DNA of 64,000 nucleotides. Origin: Phil1 sp964612925. GTDB taxonomy: Bacteria; Bacillota; Clostridia; Christensenellales; CAG-138. The notes below the pieces were generated by a model that ran no database searches, was not told where the DNA came from, and saw nothing but the letters and a program-made list of their open reading frames with translations. Shown here piece by piece: positions 24,638 through 33,453 of the stretch; position 1 is the first letter of the stretch; each line of letters begins with the position of its first letter. The DNA is taken from positions 10,033 to 74,032 of the forward strand of contig CAZTFU010000009.1 in assembly GCA_964612925.1 (NCBI GenBank), given 5' to 3'. Both the position numbers and the translations under genes were made by a program.

Positions 24638-25431
24638 AAATCCACGTTGACTTCGTATTTATTATCAATGAGTATGTAGCTTGTGCAATGCTTTTTAGCA
24701 AACCTAAGCATTTGCATATTGTCTGTCAAAACCCGTTCCATCGTGCATTCTTTATCGTCCGAACGGGTTTCAATTACGCTTGCATATTTCTTTATGTCGG
24801 CAAAGTGGTTTCGGATGTAGTTTTCACTCATTATCAGGCAATAGCACCTGATATCGGAAAGATATTCGGTAGCAAAGTCATTTCGCCAATCAATCGGAAT
24901 GTAACAACCCTCGACGATCAGGTTTTGCCTGTTCTCAACGGCGGTTTTTATCATTTCGCGAACAATAGGCCACAGGTATGCAGTCAACTCGTTATTGTCG
25001 CTTGACGGTGTAAGGTTTGTGTTCCCGCTGCGAATCAAGCCCATCTTCAAGTGATCAACGGATAAAGGCCCTCTGAAATAAGAAACACACGGTTTTGAGG
25101 TGCTATTTTGCACCATGACTTTAGAAAAATGCTCGAAGATACGCCCCGGTATCTTACTGCGCTTTTTCTTCGTCATGGCACAAAATATCTACCTCAAAAC
25201 TGCTTAGCACCTAAAAAGAGCAATGTTTGTGCTAAGCACAAGGCACGAGGGCGAAGCCATACTGGAGGTATGACGAGACCCGAGTAACGAAGTGATTGGC
25301 CAAACAGTGCCTTTTTAGGCGTATGTTTCTTATTTCAGAGGGCCTAAATACGGATATTTGTATTTTTCAAGAAGCTTCTGAGCAAGTACGGTTTTACCCG
25401 TATGCGATGCTCCCATAATCAGAATAATCAT
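24634..25431 (-). pseudogene. P-loop kinase gene disrupted by a MITE
   Basis: Read leftward from ATG 25431 the frame gives MIILIMGASHTGKTVLAQKL, with Walker A GASHTGKT, then EKYKYPYL, where the inserted element at 25067-25344 intervenes. After it the frame resumes as SVDHLKMGLIRSGNTNL and runs through IVEGCYIPIDWRNDF to the stop at 24634. Removing the element with one TAAA target copy restores one uninterrupted frame (PYL-SVDHLKMG) of about 172 residues. The protein resembles small adenylate-kinase or 2-phosphoglycerate-kinase-like P-loop proteins. The remaining open frame starting at 25176 uses MITE sequence for its first residues and lacks the Walker A motif, so it is very likely inactive. 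Confidence 0.85.
25067..25344. mobile_element. 278-bp MITE with 21-bp terminal inverted repeats
   Basis: The termini are perfect 21-bp inverted repeats (25067-25087 and 25324-25344) beginning GGCCCTCTGAAATAAG, flanked by a TAAA duplication (25063-25066 and 25345-25348). Inside are more nested repeats: GTTTTGAGGT near 25092 is inverted around 25190 within an imperfect 28-bp arm, GCTTAGCAC/GTGCTAAGC, and AAGGCAC/GTGCCTT near the right end. There is no transposase, so it depends on an element elsewhere in the genome. It interrupts a kinase gene. Confidence 0.85.
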
Positions 25432-25456
25432 TTAACAACTCACCATAATATATGCA

Positions 25457-25487
25457 AACCGCCCGAACGATTTCCGCTCGAGCGGTT
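25457..25487 (-). terminator. Terminator of the alanine racemase gene
   Basis: AACCGCCCGA (25457-25466) pairs with TCGAGCGGTT (25478-25487) with a single mismatch, about 45 bases beyond the alr stop. The U-tract is weak. Confidence 0.5.
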
Positions 25488-25530
25488 GTGTAAATTTTCA
25501 AAAACGGTTTTGTGACTGCCGCTTTAGTGC

Positions 25531-26664
25531 TTATTCCTTATCAAAAAGATAGTCGCGATATGCAACCTCTTTACCGCCTTCAAAGTACACTTTGGGAACG
25601 CGGCGCGGCAATGCCGCCTGAAGTCCGTTGCGGTTAAAGTTGGTTACGGTTGCACCCTCGGGATAGGTCATGGCACCGTTTTCGTGGCCGAAAACAACCA
25701 CCTCATCGCCTATTTTAACATTTGGCACATCACTTACGTCTATCATGCATTGATCCATACACATAAGCCCGACATACGGACACTTTACGCCGTTCACAAG
25801 GCACCAGCCCTGATAGTGCGAAAGCGCACGCGGGGCACCGTCAACATAACCAAAGGGCAAGGTTGCTATTGTGCGGTCATGATCCGCTTTATCATTAAGT
25901 CCATATCCTATGCCCTCGTTCGCGGGCAACGTGAACAGGTGAACAATTTCGCTCTTTAGCTGCATAAGGGGGCGCAGGTTCTTTAGTTGCGGATTGAATC
26001 CATAGAAGAATGAACCGGGGCGCACCATATTATAGTGCATTTCGGGGTAGCTTATCGCGCCGATACCGTCATCTATGCTTTTCAGCGGGAAATGCACGCC
26101 GCGAGCCTCACAGCCCTTTATAAACTTTTCAAACAGATTCCACTGCTTATAGTCATCATCATGTGTTTCAAGCGCAAGGTGGCTGAATATGCCCCTTATT
26201 TCAATGTTCGGCAACTTCGCTATCTGCGCCACGACATCCATGTTTTCCTCCGTGGGTGCAAAGCCAAGACGGTGTAAACCCGTATCCACCTTTATCTGCA
26301 CCTGTGCCTTTTTCCCGCCCGCAGAAAGAACTTCCGCCTGGTGAAGCGAACATATCGTCTGCACTATATTGTTTTCAGGGCCGTAGTGCAACAGATTATC
26401 GGGTGAAAGGCCAAGTACAAGCAGTTCACCGTCCTTATGAAAACGGCGCAACTCAAGCGCTTCATTCAGTGATGCAACACCGAAGAACTTCAATCCGTAT
26501 TTCATCATGTATTCCATCATGATGACCGCACCGTGGCCGTAGCAGTCTGCCTTGATAATGGCCATAGGCTCAACATCGGGCCCAAGGTGCTGCCTAAGCA
26601 CGTCTATATTATACTTCAGATTATCCAAATTGATCTCCGCACGAGTAGAACGCAAATGCTCCAT
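25531..26664 (-). CDS. alr: Alanine racemase
   Basis: A 377-residue fold-type III PLP racemase making D-alanine for peptidoglycan. The PLP lysine motif is AIIKADCYGHGA, with Cys where most have Ala. The opposite catalytic Tyr is in GIGYGLND, and MCMDQCMIDVSD is the conserved active-site strand. The family's N-terminal TRAEINLDNLKYN is present and the length is normal. ATG 26664 follows AAGGAG. It stands alone, next to the MITE-broken kinase. Confidence 0.93.
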   Translation of the reverse strand: MEHLRSTRAEINLDNLKYNIDVLRQHLGPDVEPMAIIKADCYGHGAVIMMEYMMKYGLKFFGVASLNEALELRRFHKDGELLVLGLSPDNLLHYGPENNIVQTICSLHQAEVLSAGGKKAQVQIKVDTGLHRLGFAPTEENMDVVAQIAKLPNIEIRGIFSHLALETHDDDYKQWNLFEKFIKGCEARGVHFPLKSIDDGIGAISYPEMHYNMVRPGSFFYGFNPQLKNLRPLMQLKSEIVHLFTLPANEGIGYGLNDKADHDRTIATLPFGYVDGAPRALSHYQGWCLVNGVKCPYVGLMCMDQCMIDVSDVPNVKIGDEVVVFGHENGAMTYPEGATVTNFNRNGLQAALPRRVPKVYFEGGKEVAYRDYLFDKE

Positions 26665-26769
26665 AAAAACGAGTCTCCTTCCGTTTGCTTATGATTTGCT
26701 TACACTATGATACAACTATTGCGGCCGAAGTGGAAGAGTTAAATAAAACTTTTTGTCGTTAAAATGCTG

Positions 26770-27273
26770 TTATGATGCGTCATTTCGCCTTATTATCATG
26801 TTGCAGCGGCTCCATGCTTCGCCATTGTAGGTAAACACGTTCGGCGTTGTATTCATCTCCTCAAAGCCCGCCTTGCGATAGCACTTTCTTGCTCCCGGAT
26901 TCTGCACAAATACGTTCAAATGCACCGCACCCAAATTGGCGACGTTCAGCGCATACTTTACGGCAAGCCTGAGCATTTCACTGCCATAGCCCATGTTTCT
27001 TGCGGTATTATCAACTATAACGAACTTTAACAGGCCCTCATTTTGCTTCATATCAATATAAAGGCAGAAAAAGCCCACAACGTTCCCCTCGTCGGTAACG
27101 GCTACAAACGGGCAATTGTCAAGTCGTTCCTCATTAAGTAAAAAGGCATTAAAGGATTCCCTGTCAAGCGGATACGGCATAAGGTTTGCGCACCACAGCG
27201 CATGCGCCCTTTCGTCCGCAATCCAATGTGCTATGGAATAAAAGTCCTTGTTCATATATGGTCTTACTCGCAT
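26770..27273 (-). CDS. GNAT-family N-acetyltransferase
   Basis: A 167-residue acetyl-CoA-dependent acyltransferase. The acetyl-CoA loop appears as ARNMGYGSEMLRLAVKYA (R/Q-x-x-G-x-G/A), followed by LNVFVQNPGARKCYRKAGF, typical of RimJ/RimL-like members. The substrate is unknown. Start ATG 27273 has GGAGG four bases ahead; the longer frame has no better site. Confidence 0.8.
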   Translation of the reverse strand: MRVRPYMNKDFYSIAHWIADERAHALWCANLMPYPLDRESFNAFLLNEERLDNCPFVAVTDEGNVVGFFCLYIDMKQNEGLLKFVIVDNTARNMGYGSEMLRLAVKYALNVANLGAVHLNVFVQNPGARKCYRKAGFEEMNTTPNVFTYNGEAWSRCNMIIRRNDAS

Positions 27274-27392
27274 TTTTCCTCCGTATACACGCAATCGGTA
27301 TCGACCGTATTATACCATGCATTACGGTTTAATAGAAGCTCTATTCCCCTGCCCACATGCACTCAACCATTCGGTTGGTTCTTTTTACGGCA

Positions 27393-27420
27393 AAACGGCA
27401 GCATATGCTTATGCCGCCGT
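27393..27420 (-). terminator. Probable terminator of the 27.4-28.4 kb lipoprotein gene
   Basis: ACGGCAGCATAT/ATGCCGCCGT form an interrupted stem (27395-27420) about 20 bases past the stop, with TTTTG following leftward. Confidence 0.45.
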
Positions 27421-27441
27421 CAATGTTTCATTTGAACCGTT

Positions 27442-28410
27442 CTATTCTTCTTCCGTCTTTATCAAGGTCGCGTCTAAAACTTTCAGCTCCGTCCCGTCTA
27501 TTATCTCCATTACGGTATCGCCGTATGTGTCATACCAGTCATTCGCGTTTTCCGTTGTGGCAACAAAGCTTTTATCGCCCACGGGTTGCCAAATGAAATC
27601 CCATATGTCCTTGCCGTCATATGTGCCGATATAGCCTGACTTGTACTTTTCCTGTTCAAGGCCCGTGCCACACACGCCGAATGAATCCAAGCATTCGAAA
27701 TGTATCCATCCCTCTTTACCTTGGGGACGAAAACTTATGCCAAAGGTTGTATTGCTGCCATCCGCTTCCTCTATCATGTATTCCCAGCCCTGTACATACG
27801 GTACACTTATGCCATAGCCAAGCTCATCTTCATATGAAACAAACTCGGTTTGGGCAGGCTCTACAATGTCAAAGTAAGCATAATATGCCTTTGATACTTT
27901 ATAATCGCTTTGGGAGTCTATCATTTTCTTAATGCGATAGCTGCCTGCACCAAGTTCGCCGTAAAGATAGCTCCAATTCACGTCCCACCTTACGGTTTCA
28001 TTCGGCAGTATCAACCACGCTTCCATGGTCCAGCAGAGTTCTTCCTCAGACGGGATAGTCTCAACATCGACCCACCCGCTGTCGCTCAGCTTATCTATGC
28101 TGTACGGAGAACCCGTAGAGTATTCTTCTTCACTTTCATCATTGGACGTGCACAATATCGTAAGGCCATTTTGCGTAATATTTTCCGTGCCGAGCGTTAT
28201 ATTAAGCCCGTCATCATAGGATACCACATGGCCTATACCCGCATAAGCATCCTTTTGTGCGATTTGTGATGCATCATTTTCAGGTGTGGCAACCCATGCA
28301 TCAACCTCGGGTGAGTTTTCCGCCTTCGGATCATCATTTTCAACCCTTGTGCAACCTAAAAGCGCGGCAGCAAGCATAAACATTGCCAAAGTAAGTGCAT
28401 ATTTTTTCAT
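27442..28410 (-). CDS. Secreted lipoprotein with a bacterial Ig-like domain
   Basis: A 322-residue protein with a lipoprotein signal (MKKYALTLAMFMLAAALLGC, lipobox ALLGC, Cys20) and an acidic linker. The region about 65-180 (LTILCTSNDESEEEYSTGSP, then WVDVETIPSEEELCW and YRIKKMI) has the pattern of bacterial Ig-like domains that carry an aligned W and GSYRIKK strand. The C-terminal part (YGISVPYVQGWEYMIEEADG onward) looks like a separate beta-rich ligand domain. The function is unknown. ATG 28410 follows AGGAGG. Confidence 0.7.
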   Translation of the reverse strand: MKKYALTLAMFMLAAALLGCTRVENDDPKAENSPEVDAWVATPENDASQIAQKDAYAGIGHVVSYDDGLNITLGTENITQNGLTILCTSNDESEEEYSTGSPYSIDKLSDSGWVDVETIPSEEELCWTMEAWLILPNETVRWDVNWSYLYGELGAGSYRIKKMIDSQSDYKVSKAYYAYFDIVEPAQTEFVSYEDELGYGISVPYVQGWEYMIEEADGSNTTFGISFRPQGKEGWIHFECLDSFGVCGTGLEQEKYKSGYIGTYDGKDIWDFIWQPVGDKSFVATTENANDWYDTYGDTVMEIIDGTELKVLDATLIKTEEE

Positions 28411-28474
28411 ATGAATCCTCCTGTATCGCAACTATATATATAACGCAGTCGCAATGCAAAAGGTTGCGCACGGT

Positions 28475-28511
28475 CAAAAAAACATCCGCACAGGTAACTC
28501 CATGCGGATGT
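28475..28511 (-). terminator. Terminator of the surE-to-ispH/rpsA operon
   Basis: ACATCCGCA (28482-28490) pairs with TGCGGATGT (28503-28511). Leftward it runs into seven U's (28475-28481). It follows the rpsA stop by about 60 bases. Confidence 0.85.
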
Positions 28512-28569
28512 TGAATGATCGTTTAAGCGCTTACAGCCTGAAAATCAGGCCGCGCAAGGCCGAATCAAC

Positions 28570-30945
28570 TTATTCCTCGTCCTTCTTTTCGGCATTTGCC
28601 ATAGCCGCTGCGAAAAGTCCGGCAAGTGAAGTGGTGGACTGCTCAATGGGGGGCAGATCGTAGGAATCCTCTTCACGGCGGGCACGCTCACGGCGTTCGC
28701 CGCGCTCGGGCCTTTCACCACTCTGCTGAGCGGCACGACGCTCGTTGTTGTTGCGGCGGTTTTCACGCTCCTGCTGACGCTGAGCCTCCTGCTGTGCGCG
28801 CTGTGCGGCACGCTCTGCCGCAATGCGTTCACGCTCCGCCTTCTCATTGGCGATTTCAGCGGCGATTTCGGGATTCTCTTCGATAAGAGCATCGCGACGG
28901 CTGAGGCTGATGCGCTTGGCTTCAACATTAACGTCAAGCACCTTGCAACGAACCACATCGCCAACCTTGACTTCTTCTTCAACATTGTTCACGCGCTTTA
29001 CGCCAATGTGAGAAATGTGTACAAGACCGTCAACCATGGGCTCCAACGATACGAATGCGCCAAAGGACAGTATGCGAACAACCTTACCCTCAACTATATC
29101 ACCGACGGCATAACGCTGATCGGCAGTGGCCCAAGGCTTGGGCTGAAGCTGCTTATAACCGAGAGCAACACGCTGCTTGTTGGCGTTGACTTCCTTGATG
29201 ATAACTTCAACTTCCTGACCGACGCTGAGAACTTCCTTGGGAGCCTTCACGCGACCCCAAGACATATCGGTAATGTGGATAAGACCGTCAATACCGCCAC
29301 CGATGTCAACAAATGCACCGAAGTCGGTAATTCTGCGGACGGTACCCTTTATCTTGGAACCAACCTCAAGCTCGGCCCAACGCTGCTTGCGGGCAGCCTC
29401 GGCCTCGGCTTCCATAACGGCCTTATGGGAAGCAACAATGCGCTTGCGAGCCTTGTCAACCTCAATAACCTTCAGGCTTATGGGCTTGCCTATCATTTCG
29501 TCAACCTTGTCAACATACTTGGTAGAAAGCAGAGAAGCGGGAACGAAGGCACGCACACCTTCTATCGTTGCGATAAGGCCGCCCTTTACAGCTTCCTTAC
29601 CGATACCCTCGAATACCTTTTCCTTGATGTTTTCATCCTGTACAAGGGATTCCCACAGCTTTTTGCTTTCAACATTCTTATGGGAAAGCAGAACATTGCC
29701 TTCACCATCGTTTACCTTGATAACCTCTACCTCAATAGAGTCACCGATTTTGACTACATCGGCAGGATTCACGTCCGCATCGGCAGAAAACTCGCTGCGG
29801 GGAATGAACCCATCGGATTTGTAGCCAATGTTTACACAGACCTCGCCGTCCACTATCTGGACAACGGAACCGGTCAAAATCTGACCATTGCGAATACGCA
29901 CAAGAGTCTTTTCAAAAGCAGCGGCAAAATCAGTGTCGCCTTCTGCCTTGTCCTCTGCGGGCTCGTCCGCTTTGGGTTCTTCGGTCTTTTCGGCCGCGCA
30001 CTCGCAGGCCTCGTTCTTGCAGTCACACTCCGCTACAATGGGCTCTTCAACGGCAGCTGCAGCTCCCGTTTCGACTCCATCGTTTTCTACGGGGTTTCCA
30101 GCCATCGTCTTTTCCATTTCGCTCATCCTGGTAATTACCTCCCTAATTTTCCAATCGGGTGCTGATGCGCCCGACACAATCCCTATTATATCACTATGGG
30201 CGATTTTTTCAAGAGAAACTTCACTTTCTTTTGATATACAATGTACATATTTACAGTATTTTTTGCAAACCGCGGCAAGCTTGGCGGTATTTGAGCTTTT
30301 CTTATCCCCTATAACGAACATTTGAGAGCAAAGTTTACTCAATTCCGCCGCCTCCTGCTGACGCGCGGCGGTCGTTGGGCACACGGTACGTTCTATCAAT
30401 GCTTCACGAAAATGCTCCTTCGCGGCTGTGGCAACGCCGTCGAATCCGTCTGCCTCGGCCGTGGTTTGCGAAACAAGGCAAACGCTCATGTTCCTGTCAA
30501 GCGCAAGGACATCCTCTTTTGTGTGTACAAAAATCGCGCTGTCGTTACAGCAGCCGTTTATGCCGATACACTCCGGGTGATCTTCCTTGCCGTACAAAAG
30601 TATGCTGCGGCCAAGCGCGTACTGAGTGCTTACTATAGAATGTATCTTTTCGACAAACGGGCATGTTGCATTAACGGTTTCGATGTTTCGCCCGCGACAC
30701 GTTTCCATCACCCTTGGCGGCACGCCGTGCGAACGGATAAGCATGGTTTCGCCATCAGGCACGTCATTGGGGGAATCTACCGTTATCGCGCCCATATCCT
30801 CAAGCCGCTTTATAACCGCGCCATTGTGTATCAGCTCGCCTAAGATATACAGTTTACCGCGCTTGGTGAGTATTTCCTCCGCCATTGTTATGGCCCGCCT
30901 TACGCCAAAGCAAAAGCCTATATTTTCGGCTATTATCAGTTGCAA
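28570..30945 (-). CDS. ispH-rpsA: Fused IspH (HMB-PP reductase) and ribosomal protein S1
   Basis: A 791-residue bifunctional protein. Residues 1-285 are IspH, the last enzyme of the MEP isoprenoid pathway, with its 4Fe-4S cysteines in GFCFGVRRA (Cys12), NATCPFVEK and RTVCPTTAARQ, and the HG motifs SHGVPP and KEDHPECIG. After an acidic Cys-containing linker (to about 350) come four S1 RNA-binding domains (GQILTGSVVQIVDG; the second near GGLIATIEGVRAFVPAS; VGSKIKGTVRRITDFGAFVD; VGDIVEGKVVRILSFGAFVS). A charged Arg/Glu/Gln tail ends the protein. This fusion is known in Clostridia. The start is TTG 30945 behind GGAGG, overlapping plsC by 10 bases. Confidence 0.95.
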   Translation of the reverse strand: MQLIIAENIGFCFGVRRAITMAEEILTKRGKLYILGELIHNGAVIKRLEDMGAITVDSPNDVPDGETMLIRSHGVPPRVMETCRGRNIETVNATCPFVEKIHSIVSTQYALGRSILLYGKEDHPECIGINGCCNDSAIFVHTKEDVLALDRNMSVCLVSQTTAEADGFDGVATAAKEHFREALIERTVCPTTAARQQEAAELSKLCSQMFVIGDKKSSNTAKLAAVCKKYCKYVHCISKESEVSLEKIAHSDIIGIVSGASAPDWKIREVITRMSEMEKTMAGNPVENDGVETGAAAAVEEPIVAECDCKNEACECAAEKTEEPKADEPAEDKAEGDTDFAAAFEKTLVRIRNGQILTGSVVQIVDGEVCVNIGYKSDGFIPRSEFSADADVNPADVVKIGDSIEVEVIKVNDGEGNVLLSHKNVESKKLWESLVQDENIKEKVFEGIGKEAVKGGLIATIEGVRAFVPASLLSTKYVDKVDEMIGKPISLKVIEVDKARKRIVASHKAVMEAEAEAARKQRWAELEVGSKIKGTVRRITDFGAFVDIGGGIDGLIHITDMSWGRVKAPKEVLSVGQEVEVIIKEVNANKQRVALGYKQLQPKPWATADQRYAVGDIVEGKVVRILSFGAFVSLEPMVDGLVHISHIGVKRVNNVEEEVKVGDVVRCKVLDVNVEAKRISLSRRDALIEENPEIAAEIANEKAERERIAAERAAQRAQQEAQRQQERENRRNNNERRAAQQSGERPERGERRERARREEDSYDLPPIEQSTTSLAGLFAAAMANAEKKDEE

Positions 30946-31538
30946 TATATTTCCTCCAGCTCATTGCCGAGCGCGGCAACCGCATCGGCAAGCTCATCCG
31001 TTACCACATCTATAAGTGTGCTTTTTTGTGCATTCGCCGCTATTTCGCTTACATCTATGGCTTTGCCGACCATTATCACGGGTCTGAGCCTTCTTTGCGA
31101 TTCGGGATGAATATATATAGGTATAACGGGAGCGCCCGAGCGAATTGCAAAAAACGCCGTACCTTTTTCAAACTCGTCAAGTGAATCGCTTACAGACCGT
31201 TTGCCCTCGGGGAAAAGGCCGAATACCTTACCCGAATTCAGCACTTTCAGTGCATTTTTAAGCGAAACAAGATCCACATTTCTTCTGTTCACGGGGAACG
31301 CGCCGAGCGAACGGAAAAATATGTTGCCAAGCTTTGATTGGAATATTTCCTTTTTGGCCATAAAATGCACCATTCGCGGCGAGATAAGCGCAATTATCAC
31401 AGGATCCCACATGGAGCGGTGGTTACATATGAATATAGCCTTCCCCTTTACCCTAAGGTTTTGCTTGCCGTAAACAATCGGCCTTAATATCAACAAAAAA
31501 AGCGGCCCGAGAAGAATCTTAAACAATATGTAAAGCAT
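30936..31538 (-). CDS. plsC: 1-acyl-sn-glycerol-3-phosphate acyltransferase
   Basis: A 200-residue membrane-associated acyltransferase making phosphatidic acid. The catalytic NHxxxxD box is CNHRSMWDPV and the glycerol-phosphate-binding box is FPEGKRS; PVIPIYIH is the fourth motif. There is one N-terminal hydrophobic segment. The ATG overlaps the cmk stop (TGATG). The cmk-plsC-ispH/rpsA order is common in Clostridia. Confidence 0.92.
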   Translation of the reverse strand: MLYILFKILLGPLFLLILRPIVYGKQNLRVKGKAIFICNHRSMWDPVIIALISPRMVHFMAKKEIFQSKLGNIFFRSLGAFPVNRRNVDLVSLKNALKVLNSGKVFGLFPEGKRSVSDSLDEFEKGTAFFAIRSGAPVIPIYIHPESQRRLRPVIMVGKAIDVSEIAANAQKSTLIDVVTDELADAVAALGNELEEIYCN

Positions 31539-32236
31539 CAGCCTTCCCCTCCTGCGTTAATACCGTATACATCTTCTACTCTTTTTACCACCGCCTGCAC
31601 GGCCTGCTGTATGGTCATGCTTGTCGTGTCGATAATCATGGCATCCTCAACAAGCTTTAGCGGAGCAAAGTCACGGTGACTGTCCGTATAATCGCGCGCT
31701 TCAATTTCTTTTTTCAGTTCATCAAGCGTTTTGCCTTCATCCTTGCCCGCCGCTTTCAATTCAAGCAGTCTGCGCCGTGCGCGTTCCTCGCTTGATGCGG
31801 TCACAAAAAACTTACACGGTGAATCGGGCAGCACGAATGAGCCTATTTCGCGCCCTTCCATAACGATATCCGTGCTTTCGGCTATCAGCCGCTGCTCTCG
31901 GGCAAGCTTTATTCGCACCTGCGGTATCACCGCTATGTCAGACGCTCCCTTTGATACCTGCTGTGTTCTGATAAGAGAAGAAACGTCCTCACCGTCAAGC
32001 AAGGTTCTTTGTGTGCCGTTATCGTTTTCAACGCTTATGCTCGTGCCGTCAAGTATCGGAATAACGCTTGCGGCATCACCCGGTTCAATGCCGAGCCTTA
32101 TCGCCTTCAGTGCCATTGCGCGGTACATTGCGCCCGTGTCAAGATACAGTATTTTAAGTTCCTTCGCCACGCTCTTGGCCACGGTGCTTTTGCCCGCACC
32201 CGCAGGTCCGTCTATTGCAACATTTATGTGTTTCAT
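31538..32236 (-). CDS. cmk: Cytidylate kinase
   Basis: A 232-residue nucleoside monophosphate kinase phosphorylating CMP/dCMP. P-loop IDGPAGAGKSTVAK, then YLDTGAMYRAM, the IVMEGREIGSFV strand (usually GRDIGT; here E replaces D and S replaces T) and the lid Arg cluster SSEERARRRLLEL. ATGA overlaps with the upstream flavoprotein gene. Confidence 0.94.
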   Translation of the reverse strand: MKHINVAIDGPAGAGKSTVAKSVAKELKILYLDTGAMYRAMALKAIRLGIEPGDAASVIPILDGTSISVENDNGTQRTLLDGEDVSSLIRTQQVSKGASDIAVIPQVRIKLAREQRLIAESTDIVMEGREIGSFVLPDSPCKFFVTASSEERARRRLLELKAAGKDEGKTLDELKKEIEARDYTDSHRDFAPLKLVEDAMIIDTTSMTIQQAVQAVVKRVEDVYGINAGGEG

Positions 32237-33453
32237 ACAATGCTCCTTCCCGCAAGAACGCCCGTTGAACAGGCAATTTGAATGTTGAATCCGCCCGTGT
32301 ATGCGTCAACGTCTATCAGTTCGCCCGCAAAATACAGCCCGCTTACAAGCTTAGATTCCATGGTTGACGGGTCTATTTCCTTAACGTTTACGCCCCCGCG
32401 GGTTATTATCGCCTGATCTATGGGCATTGCCGCCTTTACCGTAATCGGCAGTTTCTTGATAAGTGATGCAAACTCGTGTCTTTGTTCCCGCGTTATCGAA
32501 TTCGTCTCCGTATTGGGATCAATATTGGAAAGTTGCACCATTATCGGTATCAGCCTATGCGGGAAAAGCCCGTCGAGCGCATTTTGAAAGCTTTTACGGC
32601 TGTTCTGTTGAAAATCGCGCACAAGGCGCCTATCGAGTTCCTCCATATCAAGTCCGGGTTTCAAATCTATTGTAAGCCTTGCACCGCTTGGGTCATCTGC
32701 AATTCGACTTGACGCGCTGAGCACAAGCGGCCCCGAAACTCCAAAGTGAGTGAACAGCATTTCGCCAAGTTCGCTGTACACTTCCTTGTCTTTTTTGTTA
32801 TAAGCCGTAAGCGTAACGTTTTTCAGCGAAAGGCCCATCAGCTCTTTCGGCCAATCCTCTTGAGTTTCAAGTGAAATAAGGCTCGGCACAATTGGCGTTA
32901 CCGTGTGACCCAACGTTCTTGCAAATACATACCCGTCACCCGTTGAGCCGGTCGATGGGTAGCTTGCGCCGCCCGTTGCAACAACCACTGTATCAAAGCT
33001 TTCCTTTTTGCCGTTAACCTCGACCAAAAAGCATTCGTTCGCCTTGTTGACAGATTCAACATGCGTATTCAGCCTTATTTTGGTGCCGCTTCGCTTAACA
33101 TAATTGGCCATTGCACGAAGAATATCGCTTGATTTATCGGATTGAGGAAATATGCGCCCGCCGCGCTCAACCTTAGTGGGCACGCCCTGTGCATTGATAA
33201 GCTCAACAAGGTCATCATTTGTAAAGCCGTACAACGCACTGTACAAAAAACGATGGTTGCGCGGTATATTTTCAAAAAAATCCTTGATTTCAGCCGAATT
33301 CGTAAGGTTGCAACGTCCCTTCCCCGTAATAAAAAGCTTTTTGCCAAGCTTTTCGTTCCTCTCAAACAGCGTTACATCATGCCCTTCATTTGCGGCCGTT
33401 GCCGCACATAGCATACCTGCAGGGCCCCCGCCTATAACCGCCACACGACTCAT
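32233..33453 (-). CDS. HI0933/YhiN-family FAD flavoprotein
   Basis: A 406-residue NAD(P)/FAD-dependent oxidoreductase-like protein. It has the dinucleotide motif VIGGGPAGMLCA, ERNEKLGKKLFITGKGRCNLTN, which is diagnostic for HI0933 proteins, VVVATGGASYPSTGSTGDGY, and the C-terminal YFAGELIDVDAYTGGFNIQ with ACSTG. The biochemical role is not established. ATGA overlaps link it to genes on both sides, so it is expressed with cmk and the phosphatase. Confidence 0.9.
   Translation of the reverse strand: MSRVAVIGGGPAGMLCAATAANEGHDVTLFERNEKLGKKLFITGKGRCNLTNSAEIKDFFENIPRNHRFLYSALYGFTNDDLVELINAQGVPTKVERGGRIFPQSDKSSDILRAMANYVKRSGTKIRLNTHVESVNKANECFLVEVNGKKESFDTVVVATGGASYPSTGSTGDGYVFARTLGHTVTPIVPSLISLETQEDWPKELMGLSLKNVTLTAYNKKDKEVYSELGEMLFTHFGVSGPLVLSASSRIADDPSGARLTIDLKPGLDMEELDRRLVRDFQQNSRKSFQNALDGLFPHRLIPIMVQLSNIDPNTETNSITREQRHEFASLIKKLPITVKAAMPIDQAIITRGGVNVKEIDPSTMESKLVSGLYFAGELIDVDAYTGGFNIQIACSTGVLAGRSIV

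Noticed and set aside
24634..25176. Treating the 180-codon frame as a complete gene
   Set aside because: Its first about 36 codons come from the MITE, and the Walker A segment lies beyond the element in the original frame. It is the 3' part of a disrupted gene.
29008..30165. 385-codon open frame antisense to ispH-rpsA
   Set aside because: It mirrors the S1 repeats, has no ribosome binding site or family resemblance, and the fused gene on the other strand is certain.
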